Part shown: piece after piece, positions 42,666-52,922 of the stretch
Layout of the letters: the number at the start of each line of letters is the position of its first letter
Position numbering within the stretch: the first letter of the stretch is position 1
Assembly (NCBI RefSeq): GCF_003086295.3
Contig: NC_092038.1
Span: 105,121,837 to 105,185,836 of the forward strand
Length of the DNA stretch: 64,000 nt
Source: Arachis hypogaea
Lineage: Eukaryota > Streptophyta > Magnoliopsida > Fabales > Fabaceae
Reading direction: 5' to 3'
Notes under the pieces: generated by a model
What the model saw: the letters and a program-made list of their open reading frames with translations, nothing else
What the model was told of the DNA's origin: nothing
Databases searched by the model: none
Program-made: the position numbers and the translations under genes

Positions 42666-43024
42666 GTCACCCTTGCAGAATTGATGGAAAATAAGTATAA
42701 AATATTATACATATTTGAAAATCTCTAGAAGTTAGCTTTTCAACGCCACTGAAATCACATTAATTGGACCTTTGTAGCTCGAGTTATTCAGGTTAGAGTA
42801 CAAAGAGGTCAAGGTTGACAGCATCCTTTGCTTTCTTCTCCTTTTCTACAAAAATTCAATCAAATCCATCCAAATGTTGAAATAAATAGAATTACACACG
42901 ACTCAAAGTAGCGTCCGCACTGGCTAAAAAATAATTAATTCTTGATTAAACTCAACAATTTGAATGCAAATTCACTAAGAAAAGATAGGAATGATGCTCA
43001 CGCATCAGCTATCAAGAACCTTCA

Positions 43025-43599
43025 ACAACAATATCATATTTTTAGTTCTTAAACTCATCAACACACTCACAAAAAAAAAAGAATTTTTAACAACTCAATA
43101 CATTTTTTCATTCGCATGGAGAGATGACAAAGTATATCGACATTCATGTCTTTATATATGCAAAGTATGAGGAAAGGTTATTATTGGCTATGAACAACTA
43201 AGCAAGTTGTAACGGAGGTGGTAAACCTAATAGAAAGTTCAACTTGCTACACATTAGTTGTTTTAATAAGCTTGACGACTTATGAGTATAATATATATCT
43301 AGTCACTATTGTTGTCTATCTTTGATTCGCTTTTAGCATGTAGTCAAACTTTACAAATTTTTTTTGCTACTATATTCTAAGCACTTCTAGCATGTTGTAA
43401 TCAACTTGTAGTATTTTTGAATCCTCTAGGATTTTGAAAAAATATCATATGAGTTGTCATTTGATCATCATTATCCAAGTTGTGTTTTGACTTTCAAACT
43501 TAGCAACTAGGATGTTTCTTGGTTTTTCTAGTATAATGGTGATTATGCAAGTTGGTTTATATATTATTATCAACATTGTCTCCCCTTAAATCAAGTTTG
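43025..43599 (-). repeat. C2: minus-strand Ty1/Copia 3' LTR and polypurine tract (degenerate)
   Basis: On the minus strand TTTAAGGGGAGACAA (43590-43576) is a Copia polypurine tract followed by TGTTGATAATAATATATAAACC, an LTR start at 43575. The LTR probably runs to about 43025; its far end is unclear where C1 LTR sequence begins. Confidence 0.5.
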
Positions 43600-44257
43600 T
43601 ATAATTAATCATTCCAAACATCTTCATTAACTTGTAAAATAACTCGGTCATTAATGGCTTTATAAAGATATCTACAATTTATTCTTCTTCTGTAGGATAG
43701 TACTCGATTACAACTTCTTTCTCATTCACCAACTCTCTAATTTTGTGAAATTGAAGATCAATATACTTGGATTTTCCATGGAATACTGAATTTTTGCAAA
43801 GTGTAATAGCCGAATTGTTTTCCCAAAATATTGGTATTGGAGTACTTTGCTTCTTGTTTAATTCTTCAAGAATTCTTCTTAACCATACTGATTGTGTAGC
43901 ACAACTTGCTGCTGCCATGTATTCTCCTTCTGCTGCAGAGAAAACAACTACTGATAATTTTTTCGATGACTATGAAATTGCACCAGAACTAAGATGAAAT
44001 GCAAATACTGAAGTATTTTTTCTTATTTTTATATCTCCAGCTCAATCACTATCAGTGTAGCCAACAAGATTTACTTCATTAGTATTTTCATAATAAATAC
44101 CAGCATTTAAAGTAACTTTGATATATAAAAGAATCATTTTTACTGCTTGCAAATGGTTGGTATAAAGCTCTTCCATAAATATGTTTAGTAATTGATGAAT
44201 CCATATTTGACGATATATTTTGGTTTGATTTGAGTGGATTTCATCATATAAATCCAC
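43600..44257 (-). pseudogene. C2 Ty1/Copia pol remnant (RT end and RNase H)
   Basis: 3' end of a Copia polyprotein. The segment 44257-44042 encodes NHLQAVKMILLYIK and NEVNLVGYTDSD, then TGA where Trp is expected. The segment 43918-43679 encodes MAAASCATQSVWLRRILEEL, a diverged SAITLCKN and FHKIRELVNEKEVVIEYYPT, the RNase H end. Frameshifts lie between. It belongs to the C2 LTR immediately downstream on the same strand. Confidence 0.85.
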
Positions 44258-44269
44258 ATTTATTCATCT

Positions 44270-44557
44270 AAAAAGCATGCTTTTGAGATTTCTTCCTAAA
44301 TTGTGCTTGAAAGTGAAAACACGCTCTTTTGTGCTTAATTTAGTCAATTTGTATTAACTTTAATTTTATTTGGTGCCTTGATGTATTTGTTAAGTGATTT
44401 CAGGTTTTCAAGGCAAAGTTGGGTTGAAGAAGTGAAGAAAGAGCATCAAAAAGGGGAGAAATCATGAAGAAAATGGAGTTTGGAAGCTGCTGCAAAGGTG
44501 TGTACGCACAGTGATGTGTGCGTACACACAAAGGTGACCTCGTGCAAGCATGCGTAC
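44270..44557 (+). repeat. Truncated LTR fragment related to H
   Basis: Sequence …cttttgagatttcttcctaaattgtgcttg… through …atttgttaagtgatttcagg… resembles the front part of the adjacent H LTR (44640-44780) and stops at 44557 where the H LTR starts. Probably an older related LTR into which H inserted. Confidence 0.5.
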
Positions 44558-46301
44558 TAATAAACCCCAATTTTATGGTTTATCTTGTACTTAATTTGGG
44601 GGTTTTGTCAATATTTCTCTCACTTATTCACAAGAAATGCATGGTTTTGTGTTCACCTCCTAATATTGCTCCATGATGGAAAACATGCTTATTTTGCCTT
44701 AGAATTTCTATATTTTGATCCTCTTTTATTGCCATTTGATGCCGTGATATATTTGTTGGGTGATTTCAGAATTAGTAGGGTAAGAATGGCCTAGAAGAGA
44801 GAAAGAAAGCATGCACAAGAGGAAGGAACATGAAGATTTGGATTTTGGGAACTTCAGCACCGACGCGCACGTGCACTTCACGCACACACATGGATGAGGA
44901 TAGCTAGAAGCAGCGTGCAAGGATGGGCGCATCTGCGCGGGCCAAAGAATTCCAACTGACACGCACGCGCACTTGGCGCGCACGCGTGGATCACAAAAGC
45001 AATCGACGCGCATGCACGCATAACGTGCACGCGCGGGAAGCTGCACGTGACCTCATTAAAGGAAATCATGCCTGGAGATTTCTAAGGCTCATTAGGCCCA
45101 AATTCAAGCTGTTTCTACGTGGAAAAGACCCAAGGATGCTAGGGAGAAAGGGGGGATCAATCATTTTTCACACTAAGACACATTTTCTAGTTTTTGGTTT
45201 TTTGTTCTTCTAGAGAGATAAATTCTTGTCCCTCTCTAGATCTAGCTTTAATTTGATCTTCCCTTGTTAAATTCTGAATTAGATCTTCTTAATTACTAGT
45301 TTTGATTGTTTAATTTGAATTCCTTAGTATAATTTTGCTTAGATCTTGTGTTAGTTTCATGGATTCTTGTCAATTGTTACTTTATACCCATTGCATGAAT
45401 GTTGTGAATCTTGATTTGTTGATGTTACATTGATGATTTCTATGATTAATTGTGTTATTTGAGTGATTGTATGTTGATACTTGTTAGTGGGTATTTGTTA
45501 ATTTCAATCCAATTGCAATTTGAACATGTCTTTTGCTAATGCTTACCATGTGTTTGATGAATTGTTTACCTTGATTATGGAGTAGTTCTTTTTACTCTTG
45601 ACTTAGGCCAAGGGAATTGGGTATACTTGAGTTATTGGGTCTAATGGATTTGATGATTTGGGAACCCTTAGTGGTCAATTTGATAGCCATTGACACTAGC
45701 CTACTACTAGGTTAATTAGTAGTGAGGTTAGACCTTATGGGTGGATGTTGACCAAACCATTTAACATACTTCAAGTATAGAAGTAGACTTAATGAGTTTG
45801 GTTCCTCATAATTGTCAAGATATGGTTATTAGACAAGGATAGTGACCCCAATTCCCATGTCTAGCCAAGAGTTGCTTTTATCATTCTTATTTGAAAACCC
45901 AAAAATCTTGATTGCTTTGTCTTAGTTATAGTTACTTGTTTAGTTTAGAATAGAATTCTATTGGATGTAATCATACTAGTTTAGAATTGCTCACTTCTTG
46001 CTTTAGTTATTTTAATTAATTTCTTGCATTTCAAGATTCCTTGCGTATTAAGATCCCTAGTTTAATTTCTTGCTCATGACTTGCAACCCCAGAATTCTAA
46101 CCAATGTTGAAGCACATGTTTGCCCATTCCTTGTGAGACGACCCGAGGTTTGAATACTTCGGTTACTTTATTGGGGTTGAACTTGTGACAACCAATTCCT
46201 TTCTAAATTTGATCCTCGAGGATTGTTGTTGGTAGAGCTATACTTGCAACGCAACTTTATTGAGAAATTCTCTCTCGACATAGTCCATGAGATACGCATC
46301 A
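44558..46301 (+). repeat. H 5' LTR (Athila-like, TGATAAACCCC family)
   Basis: About 1.74 kb starting TAATAAACCCCAATTTTATGG (TG of the terminus mutated to TA) and ending ...GAGATACGCATCA just before the primer-binding site. GC-rich CACGCGC text at 44870-45040 is typical of such legume LTRs. ORFs over that text are chance. Confidence 0.75.
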
Positions 46302-46307
46302 AACTTT

Positions 46308-46327
46308 TGGCGCCGTTGCCGGGGAAT
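46308..46327 (+). other. Primer-binding site (tRNA-Asp type), H
   Basis: TGGCGCCGTTGCCGGGGAAT, six bases after the LTR end. Confidence 0.85.
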
Positions 46328-46450
46328 GGTTGCAACATATGCCTTGATATTGGTTATGTGAATATGTGAATATTGTAGATAGTTTGTTTGCTTTCAATAC
46401 TTAGCTATAGTTTAGCTTCTTTTATTTTTGTGCTTTGACTCTCAAGTTTG

Positions 46451-48371
46451 ATGACTCAGTCTCAACCGAATTCTAGCTTAGTGGTGTATGAAATTGTGAT
46501 CATCAATGGCGCCATCAACATGGTACGCACAATTGTAATCTCAACTCTTTATCACAACTTCGCACAACTAACCAGCAAGTGCACTCGGTCGTCCAAGTAA
46601 TAAACCTTACGCGAGTAAGGGTCGATCCCACAGAGATTATTGGTATGAAGCAAGCTATGGTCATCTTGTAAATCTCAGTCAGGCAGATTCAAATGGTTAT
46701 AGATGATTTATGAATAAAGTATAAAATAAAGATAGAGATACTTATGTAATTCATTGGTGAGAATTTCAGATAAGCGTATGGAGATGCTTTGTCCCTTCCG
46801 TCTCTCTGCTTTCCTACTGTCTTCATCCAATCCTTCTTACTCCTTTCCATGGCAAGCTGTATGTTGGGCATCACCGTTGTCAGTGGCTACAATCTCGTCC
46901 TCTCACTAAAAATGTTCAACGCACTCTGTCACAGCACGGCTAATCATCTGTCGGTTCTCAATCAGGTTGGAATAGAATCCATTGATTCTTTTGCGTCTAT
47001 CACTAACGCCCAGCCTTCAGGAGTTTGAAGCTCGTCACAGTCATTCAATCCTTGAATCCTACTCAGAATACCACAGACAAGGTTTAGACCTTCCGTATTC
47101 TCTTGAATGCCTCCATCAATTCTAGCTTATACCATGAAGATTCCGATTAAGGGATCCAAGAGATATCCACTCAATCTAAGGTAGAACGAAGGTGGTTGTC
47201 AAGCACACATTCATAGGTGAGAATGATGATGAGTGCCACGGATCATCACATTCATCAAGTTGAGGAACAAGTGATATCTTAGAACAAAAATAAGCTGAAT
47301 TGAATAGAAGAACAATAGTAGTTGCATTAATACTCGAGGTATAGCAGAGCTCCACACCTTAATCTATGGTGTGTAGAAACTCCACCGTTGAAAATACATA
47401 AGTGATAATGGTGATCATTGGCTTTGGCCCCATAGAGGGAACCAGAAGAACCAAGATGAAAATACAATAGCAAAAGGTCCTATTTGTAGAGAATTAATAG
47501 CTTAGGGTTTACAAAGATGAGTAAATGACATAAAAATCCACTTCCGGGCCCACTTGGTGTGTGCTTGGGCTGAGCATTGAAGCTTTCATGTGTAGGGACT
47601 TTTCTTGGAGTTAAACGCCAACTTTTGTGCCAGTTTGGGCGTTTAACTCCCATTCTTGTGCTAGTTCCGGCGTTAAACGCCAGAATTCTTGAGCTGATTT
47701 GGAACGCCGGTTTGGGCCATCAAAACTCAGGCAAAGTATGGACTATTATATGTTGATGGAAAGCCCAGGATGTCTACTTTCCAACGCAATTAAGAGAGCA
47801 CCAATTGGGCTTCTGTAGCTCCAGAAAATCCACTTTGAGTGCAGGGAGGTCAGAATACAACAGCATCTGCAGTCCTTTTCAGCCTCTGAATCAGATTTTT
47901 ACTCAAGTCCTTCAATTTCAGCCAGAAAATACCTAAAATCACAGAAAAACACACAAACTCATAGTAAAGTCCAGAAAAGTGAATTTTAACTAAAAATTAA
48001 TAAAAATATAATAAAAACTAACTAAAACATACTAAAAACATACTAAAAACAATGCCAAAAAGCGTATAAATTATCCGCTCATCACTTAGTCGATTTTGAT
48101 CCCGAGATTGAAAGAACTTTGTTACACACTCGGCAAGCTAGACGGCGGTTGGATTATATGGCTAGTACTTCGGCCTCTCTTGAAGAACATACCGAATCAC
48201 TAGAAGGTACCAAGAGTGACTTGGAGTCTGCTACTTCCTATTCTTTTGTTAGCACTATTAATACATCTTTGCATCCTACAGGTGAGCCATACATGGCGGA
48301 GCCATGCCAGATCACTTTGCATGAGCAAGGAGCTCCGGATATCATACTTCAACCGTTGCAAGCAAGGTATC
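46451..48371 (+). pseudogene. H gag, N-terminal part, split by S1
   Basis: ATG at 46451 (MTQSQPNSSL), interrupted at 46481 by S1 and resumed at 48085 with one copy of the CTTAG duplication. If one CTTAG copy is discounted the frame is continuous (FDPEIERTLLHTRQARRRLD ... ITLHEQGAPDIILQPLQARY). It is cut again at 48371 by S2. The typical legume Athila Gag N-terminus shows no other damage here. Confidence 0.88.
46482..48084 (-). repeat. S1: solo LTR in H gag
   Basis: 1603-bp LTR of the TGATGAGCGG family on the minus strand, flanked by perfect CTTAG duplications (46477-46481, 48085-48089). AACGCC palindromes at about 47610-47690. No interior, hence solo. The short ORF at 46789-47028 is part of the LTR. 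Confidence 0.93.
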
Positions 48372-48481
48372 TGGTGCACAAAATTGTGATCTCAATGGCG
48401 CCAACAACTTGGTACGCACAATTGTAATCTCAACTCTTTTTCACAACTTCGCACAACTAACCAGTAAGTGCACTGGGTCAT

Positions 48482-50003
48482 TGGTGCACGAAATTGCAAT
48501 CACACTTTTGCAATTCCGCACAACTAACCAGCAAGTGCACTGGGTCGTCCAAGTAATACCTTACGTGAGTAAGGGTCGATCCCACGGAGATTGTCGGCTT
48601 GAAGCAAGCTATGGTTATCTTGTAAATCTTAGTCAGGATATCAGAAATTCTCAGGATTGATTGTGAAAAGCAAAAGAACATGAAATAAGTACTTGTTTTG
48701 CAGTAATGGAGAACAGGTTGAGGTTTTGGAGATGCTCCATCTTCTGAATCTCTGCTTTCCTACTGTCTTCTTCTTCAAGCACGCAAGGCTCCTTCCATGG
48801 CAAGCTGTATGCAAGGGTTTCACCGTTGTCAGTGGCTACCTCCCATCCTCTCAGTGGAAATGTTCAACGCACCCTGTCACGGCACGGCTATCCATCTGTC
48901 GATTCTCAATCAGGCCGGAATAGAATCCAGTGATTCTTTTGCGTCTGTCACTAATGCCCCGCCTTCAGGAGTTTGAAGCTCGTCACAGTCATTCAATCAT
49001 TGAATCCTACTCAGAATACCACAGACAAGGTTTAGACCTTCCGGATTCTCTTGAATGCCGCCATCAGTTCTAGCTTATACCACGAAGATTCTGATTAAAG
49101 AATCCAAGAGATATCTACTTAATCTAAGGTAGAACGGAGGTGGTTGTTAGGCACACGTTCATAGATGAGAATATGATGAGTGTCACGGATCATCACATTC
49201 ATCCGGGTTAAGAACAAGTGATATCTTAGAATGGAAGTAAGCATGATTGAATGAAAAATAGTAGTAATTGCATTAATCCATCAAGACACAACAGAGCTCC
49301 TCACCCCCAACCATGGGGTTTAGAGACTCATGCTGTGGAAGGTACACAAAGAAACGTGTAAAGTGTCATGAGGTACAGATACAATGTCAAAAGATCCTAT
49401 TAATAGTAAACTAGTAACCTAGGGTATACAGAAATGAGTAAAATGACACAAAAATCCACTTCTGGGTCCACTTAGTGTGTGCTTGGGCTGAGCAATGAAG
49501 CATTTTCGTGTAGAGACCTTTTCTGGAGTTAAACGCCAGCTTTCATGCCAGTTTGGGCGTTTAACTCCAAGTTTTATGCCAGTTCCAGCGTTAAACGCTG
49601 GAATTTCTGAGGCTGATTTGCCACGCCGGTTTGGGCCATCAAATCTCGGGCAAAGTATGGACTATTATACATTGCTGGAAAGCCCAGGATGTCTACTTTC
49701 CAATGCCGTTGAGAGAGCGCCAATTGGGCTTCTGTAGCTCCAGAAAATCCACTTCGAGTGCAGGGAGGTCAGAATCCAACAGCATCTGCAGTCCTTTTCG
49801 GTCTCTGAATCAGATTTTTGCTCAGGACCCTCAATTCCAGCCAGAAAATACCTGAAATCACAGAAAAACACACAAACTCATAGTAAAGTCCAGAAAAGTG
49901 AATTTTAACTAAAAACTATTAAAAATATACTAAAAACTAACTAGATTATACTAAAAACATACTAAGAACAATGCCAAAAAGCGTATAAATTTTCCGCTCA
50001 TCA
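48482..50003 (-). repeat. E4 3' LTR
   Basis: 1522 bp; pair of 58465-59986. Contains AACGCC palindromes near 49525-49605. Ends GGAAAATTTATACGC on the U3 side, one base changed from the family GGATAATTTATACGC. Confidence 0.93.
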
Positions 50004-50040
50004 CAACACCAAACTTAAATTGTTGCTTGTCCCCAAGCAA
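50004..50040 (-). promoter_or_regulatory. 3'-LTR-proximal hairpin and PPT-equivalent, E4
   Basis: Minus strand TTGCTTGGGGACAAGCAA (50040-50023), then TTTAAGTTTGGTGTTG adjoining the LTR, identical to E1, E2 and E3 although the rest of the interior differs. Confidence 0.65.
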
Positions 50041-50941
50041 CTGAAAATCAAAACAGTATAAAAAGAAGAGAATATACTATAGACTCCAAAATATCAAGGA
50101 AACTTAGCTCCAATTAGATGAGCGGGACTAGTAGCTTTTTGCCTCCGAACAGTTTTGGCATCTCACTCTATCCTTTGAAGTTCAGAATGATTAGCATCTA
50201 TAGGAACTCAGAACTCAGATAGTGTTATTGATTCTCCTAGTTAAGTATAATGATTCTTGAACATAGCTAGTGTATGAGTCTTGGCTGTGACCCAAAGCAC
50301 TCTATTTTCCAGTATTACCACCGGATACATACATGCCACAGACACATAATTGGGTGAACCTTTTCAGATTGTCACCCAGCTTTGCTAGAGTCCCCAATTA
50401 GAGGTGTCCAGGGTTCTTAAGCACACTCTTTTTGCCTTGGATCATAACTTTATTTCTTTCTTTTTCTCTTCTCTTTTTTTTCGAAATTTTTTTTTTGTAT
50501 CCACTGCTTTTTCTTGCTTCAAGAATCAATTAGATGATTTTTCAGATCCTCAATAACAGTTCTCTTTTTTCCTCATTCTTTCAAGAGCCAACAATTTCTA
50601 ACATTCTCAAAACAACAAATTCAAGAGACATATGCACTGTTCAAGCATTCATTCAGAAAACAAAAATTATTGTCACCACATCAAACTAATTCAACTAGTT
50701 TCAAGGATAAATTTCGAAATCCTGTACTTCTTGTTCTTTTGTGATTAAAGCATTTTTTTCATTTAAGAGAGGTGATGGATTCATAGGACATTCATAGCTT
50801 TAAGACATGAATTTTAAATTTTATTAATTATGAATTAAAAACAAGACTAAAAAATAGATATAAGATTAGACTAGAAAATATAAATAGAAAACAAAAATCT
50901 AAATAGGCTCCTAATGATAGAGGTTTTCACAGAGTTAGGAC
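50041..50941 (-). other. E4 3' non-coding tail
   Basis: Related to the E2 and E3 tails (hairpin-proximal part and the ...gtgtgcttaagaaccctgg block) but diverges toward ORF3. No gene. Confidence 0.7.
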
Positions 50942-52054
50942 TCAACAACCTTGATTTTGAGAAGTGGATGCTCCCTCAACTTGAGATGAAAGCTTTTGGC
51001 GTTTCAACTCTTGGAGTTCACGCCCCTGCTTCTCTTGTTCCTTCAGCAACTTGCAGAGCATGCAGTTCTGATTCTGCTGTTCTTCCTTCAGTTGCTCCAT
51101 AGTTTCTTGCAACTTGGTGATAGATGCTTCTAGGCTGGTCCAGTAGTCAATTTTAGGGAATTCAGGGAGGAACTCCTGCGCCCTCCTTTTGATAGAGTTG
51201 TCTTGCATTTGTCCTTCCATTGACTTCTTGGTGATTGGATGTTCAATGGGTATGAATTCATCTACTCCCATCTTTACCCCAGCCTCTTTACAGAGCAAGG
51301 AGATCAAGCTTGGGTAAGCCAATTTGGCTTCAGTGGAATTTTTATTTGCAATTGTGTAGATCTCACAGGCAATTACATGATGAACCTCCACTTCTTTTCC
51401 AAGCATAATGCAATGAATCATCACTGCTCTCTTGATAGTGACCTCAGAACGGTTGCTAGTGGGCAATATGGAACGCCCAATAAAGTCTAGCCAACCTCTT
51501 GCAATTGGTTTGAGGTCTCCCCTCTTGAGTTGGTTTGGGACACCCTTTGAATTGGTTATCCACTTAGTTCCAGGGAGGCATATGTCCTCTAGAACTTGAT
51601 CCAACCCTTTATCTGCTCTCACCATTCTCCTATTAAAGGATTCAGGATCATCTTACAGTTGAGGTAATTTGAAGATTTCTCTTATTTTGTCCAGATGGAA
51701 GTACATAACTTTCCCTCTGACCATGGTTCTGTAGGTATGGTAAGCAGTTCCAGTCATTCTCTGCTTATCTGTTAACCACAGATTTGAGTAGAATTCCTGA
51801 ACCATGTTCCTTCCAACCTTTATTTCAGGATTGGTTAGAACTTCCCATCCTCTGTTTCGAATTTGCTTTTGGATCCCCGGATACTCATCTTCTTTCAGAT
51901 CAAATTTTACTTCCGGGATCACTGACCTCAGACCCATTATTTTGTGATAATGGTCTTCATGTTCTTTGGTTAAGAACTTCTCTTGATTCCAAAGATTCTT
52001 TGGATTATTCTCTTTCTTTCCTCTTAAATTGGTTTGTTTTCCCTTAGGAGCCAT
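50942..52054 (-). pseudogene. E4 ORF3 pseudogene (one in-frame stop)
   Basis: Homologue of E2 ORF3, about 370 codons from ATG at 52054 (MAPKGKQTNLRGKKENNPK). The TAA at 51655-51653 follows EIFKLPQL, where E2 has Gln; the frame then stays open to 50942. Core motifs SVIPEVKFDLKEDEYPGI, RNMVQEFYSNLW and PTSNRSEVTIKRAVMIHCI align with E2. The C-terminus is Gln/Glu/Lys-rich (coiled-coil-like) and ends KLSSQVEGASTSQNQGC without the RRRR tail. ORF3 being in an element with full pol shows it is an original family component, not a replacement for pol. Confidence 0.85.
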
Positions 52055-52089
52055 GATCTTGATGAATCTTGGCTTAGTGATCACGGAAA

Positions 52090-52128
52090 AGCACACCAAA
52101 CTTAGAGGTTTGCTTGTCCTCAAGTAAA
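52090..52128 (-). promoter_or_regulatory. Hairpin + AAGTTTGGTGT module upstream of ORF3, E4
   Basis: Minus strand TTTACTTGAGGACAAGCAAA (52128-52109; one A/C mismatch), then CTCTAAGTTTGGTGTGC. The stem carries T-A where E2 and E3 carry C-G. Confidence 0.6.
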
Positions 52129-52454
52129 AGAAAGGAAAGAAGAGAGAGAAGAGAAGAGCAAATTCGAATGGTGTGGGGGAATTAGGGGGCCAAACGTGTA
52201 TTTAAAAGGGGGGAGGGAGATTTCGAAAAAATTGAAGGGAGATTTGAGAAGATATGGAGAGAATTTGAGAGAAGAGTGAGTTTTTGAGTAAGATATGGGA
52301 TTGATTTGAGAGGGATTTGAAGAATGATTTTGATTTTTGAAGATTTGAAGGTGAATGATGAAAGGTTAAGATGTATTTATGTAGAAAAGTATGGGCAAGA
52401 AAAGGGAAATTTAAAAAAAATTTGATTGAAAATCAAAATCGTGGTCCCCCCACC

Positions 52455-52757
52455 TTTCTGGCGTTAAACGCCCAGAATGGCACCCATTCTGGCGTTTAAC
52501 GCCCATTTGTTTCCCCTTTTGGGCGTTTAACGCCCAGCCAGGTACCCTGGCTGGCGTTAAACGCCAGAATTCCTTTATCACTGGGCGTTTTTCTAGAACG
52601 CCCAGGATGCTGCACACCTGGCGTTAAACGCCCAGAATGGTGCCCATTCTGGCGTTTAACGCCCAAAATGGTACCTTTACTGGCGTTAAACGCCCAGAAT
52701 GGTGCCCATTCTGGCGTTTAACGCCCAAAATGCCCCTTACTGGCGTTTTTTCGCCAG
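52455..52757. repeat. Palindromic minisatellite with ~31-bp period, E4
   Basis: Ten palindromes with GCGTT cores starting at 52461, 52492, 52523, 52554, 52585, 52621, 52652, 52683, 52714 and 52743; spacing 29-31 bp except one of 36. Each is of the CTGGCGTTAAACGCCAG type, with CCATT/AATGG or CAGAATGG spacers that also pair. It lies between pol and ORF3. Confidence 0.9.
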
Positions 52758-52864
52758 TAAGCTCTTTTTCTCTGCTTTTTGAGCTGAATCCTTCTGTAAC
52801 TCTGTGAATTCCTTCATTTTTGATACTTGCCTCTGTAAAAACAAAACATATAACCTGCTAATGA

Positions 52865-52889
52865 CTGGGTTGCCTCCCAGCAAGCGCTT
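52865..52889 (-). other. Conserved AAGCGCTT hairpin element, E4
   Basis: Minus strand AAGCGCTT (52889-52882), then CTGGG-AGGCAA-CCCAG. The outer pair is C-G here versus T-A in E2 and E3. It lies just after pol, the same relative place as after gag-protease in the polymerase-less elements. Confidence 0.72.
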
Positions 52890-52922
52890 CTTTACTTTCT
52901 TTAGCTGGACTCTTACTGAGAA

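Larger units (their letters stand above)
31209..43009 (-). repeat. S3: solo LTR, split by E3
   Basis: Minus-strand LTR of the TGATGCGTGAGCATC family (same family as S4), in two parts, 31209-32377 and 42666-43009, about 1.5 kb in total. It is flanked by a perfect duplication GCTAT (31204-31208 and 43010-43014). It lies inside the C1 LTR and is interrupted by E3. No interior of its own remains, so it is a solo LTR formed by recombination. Confidence 0.88.

Noticed and set aside
44726..45213. GC-rich 60-106 aa ORFs at 44.7-45.2 kb
   Set aside because: They translate the CACGCGC-rich part of the H LTR in several frames; no gene-like conservation.
50942..52123. ORF3 as an envelope gene
   Set aside because: No signal peptide, membrane helix or cleavage motif seen in any of four copies.
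52455..52757. CRISPR-like array (regular short palindromic repeats)
   Set aside because: Eukaryotic retrotransposon context, the 'spacers' are themselves repeated and complementary, repeats vary, and no cas genes exist.
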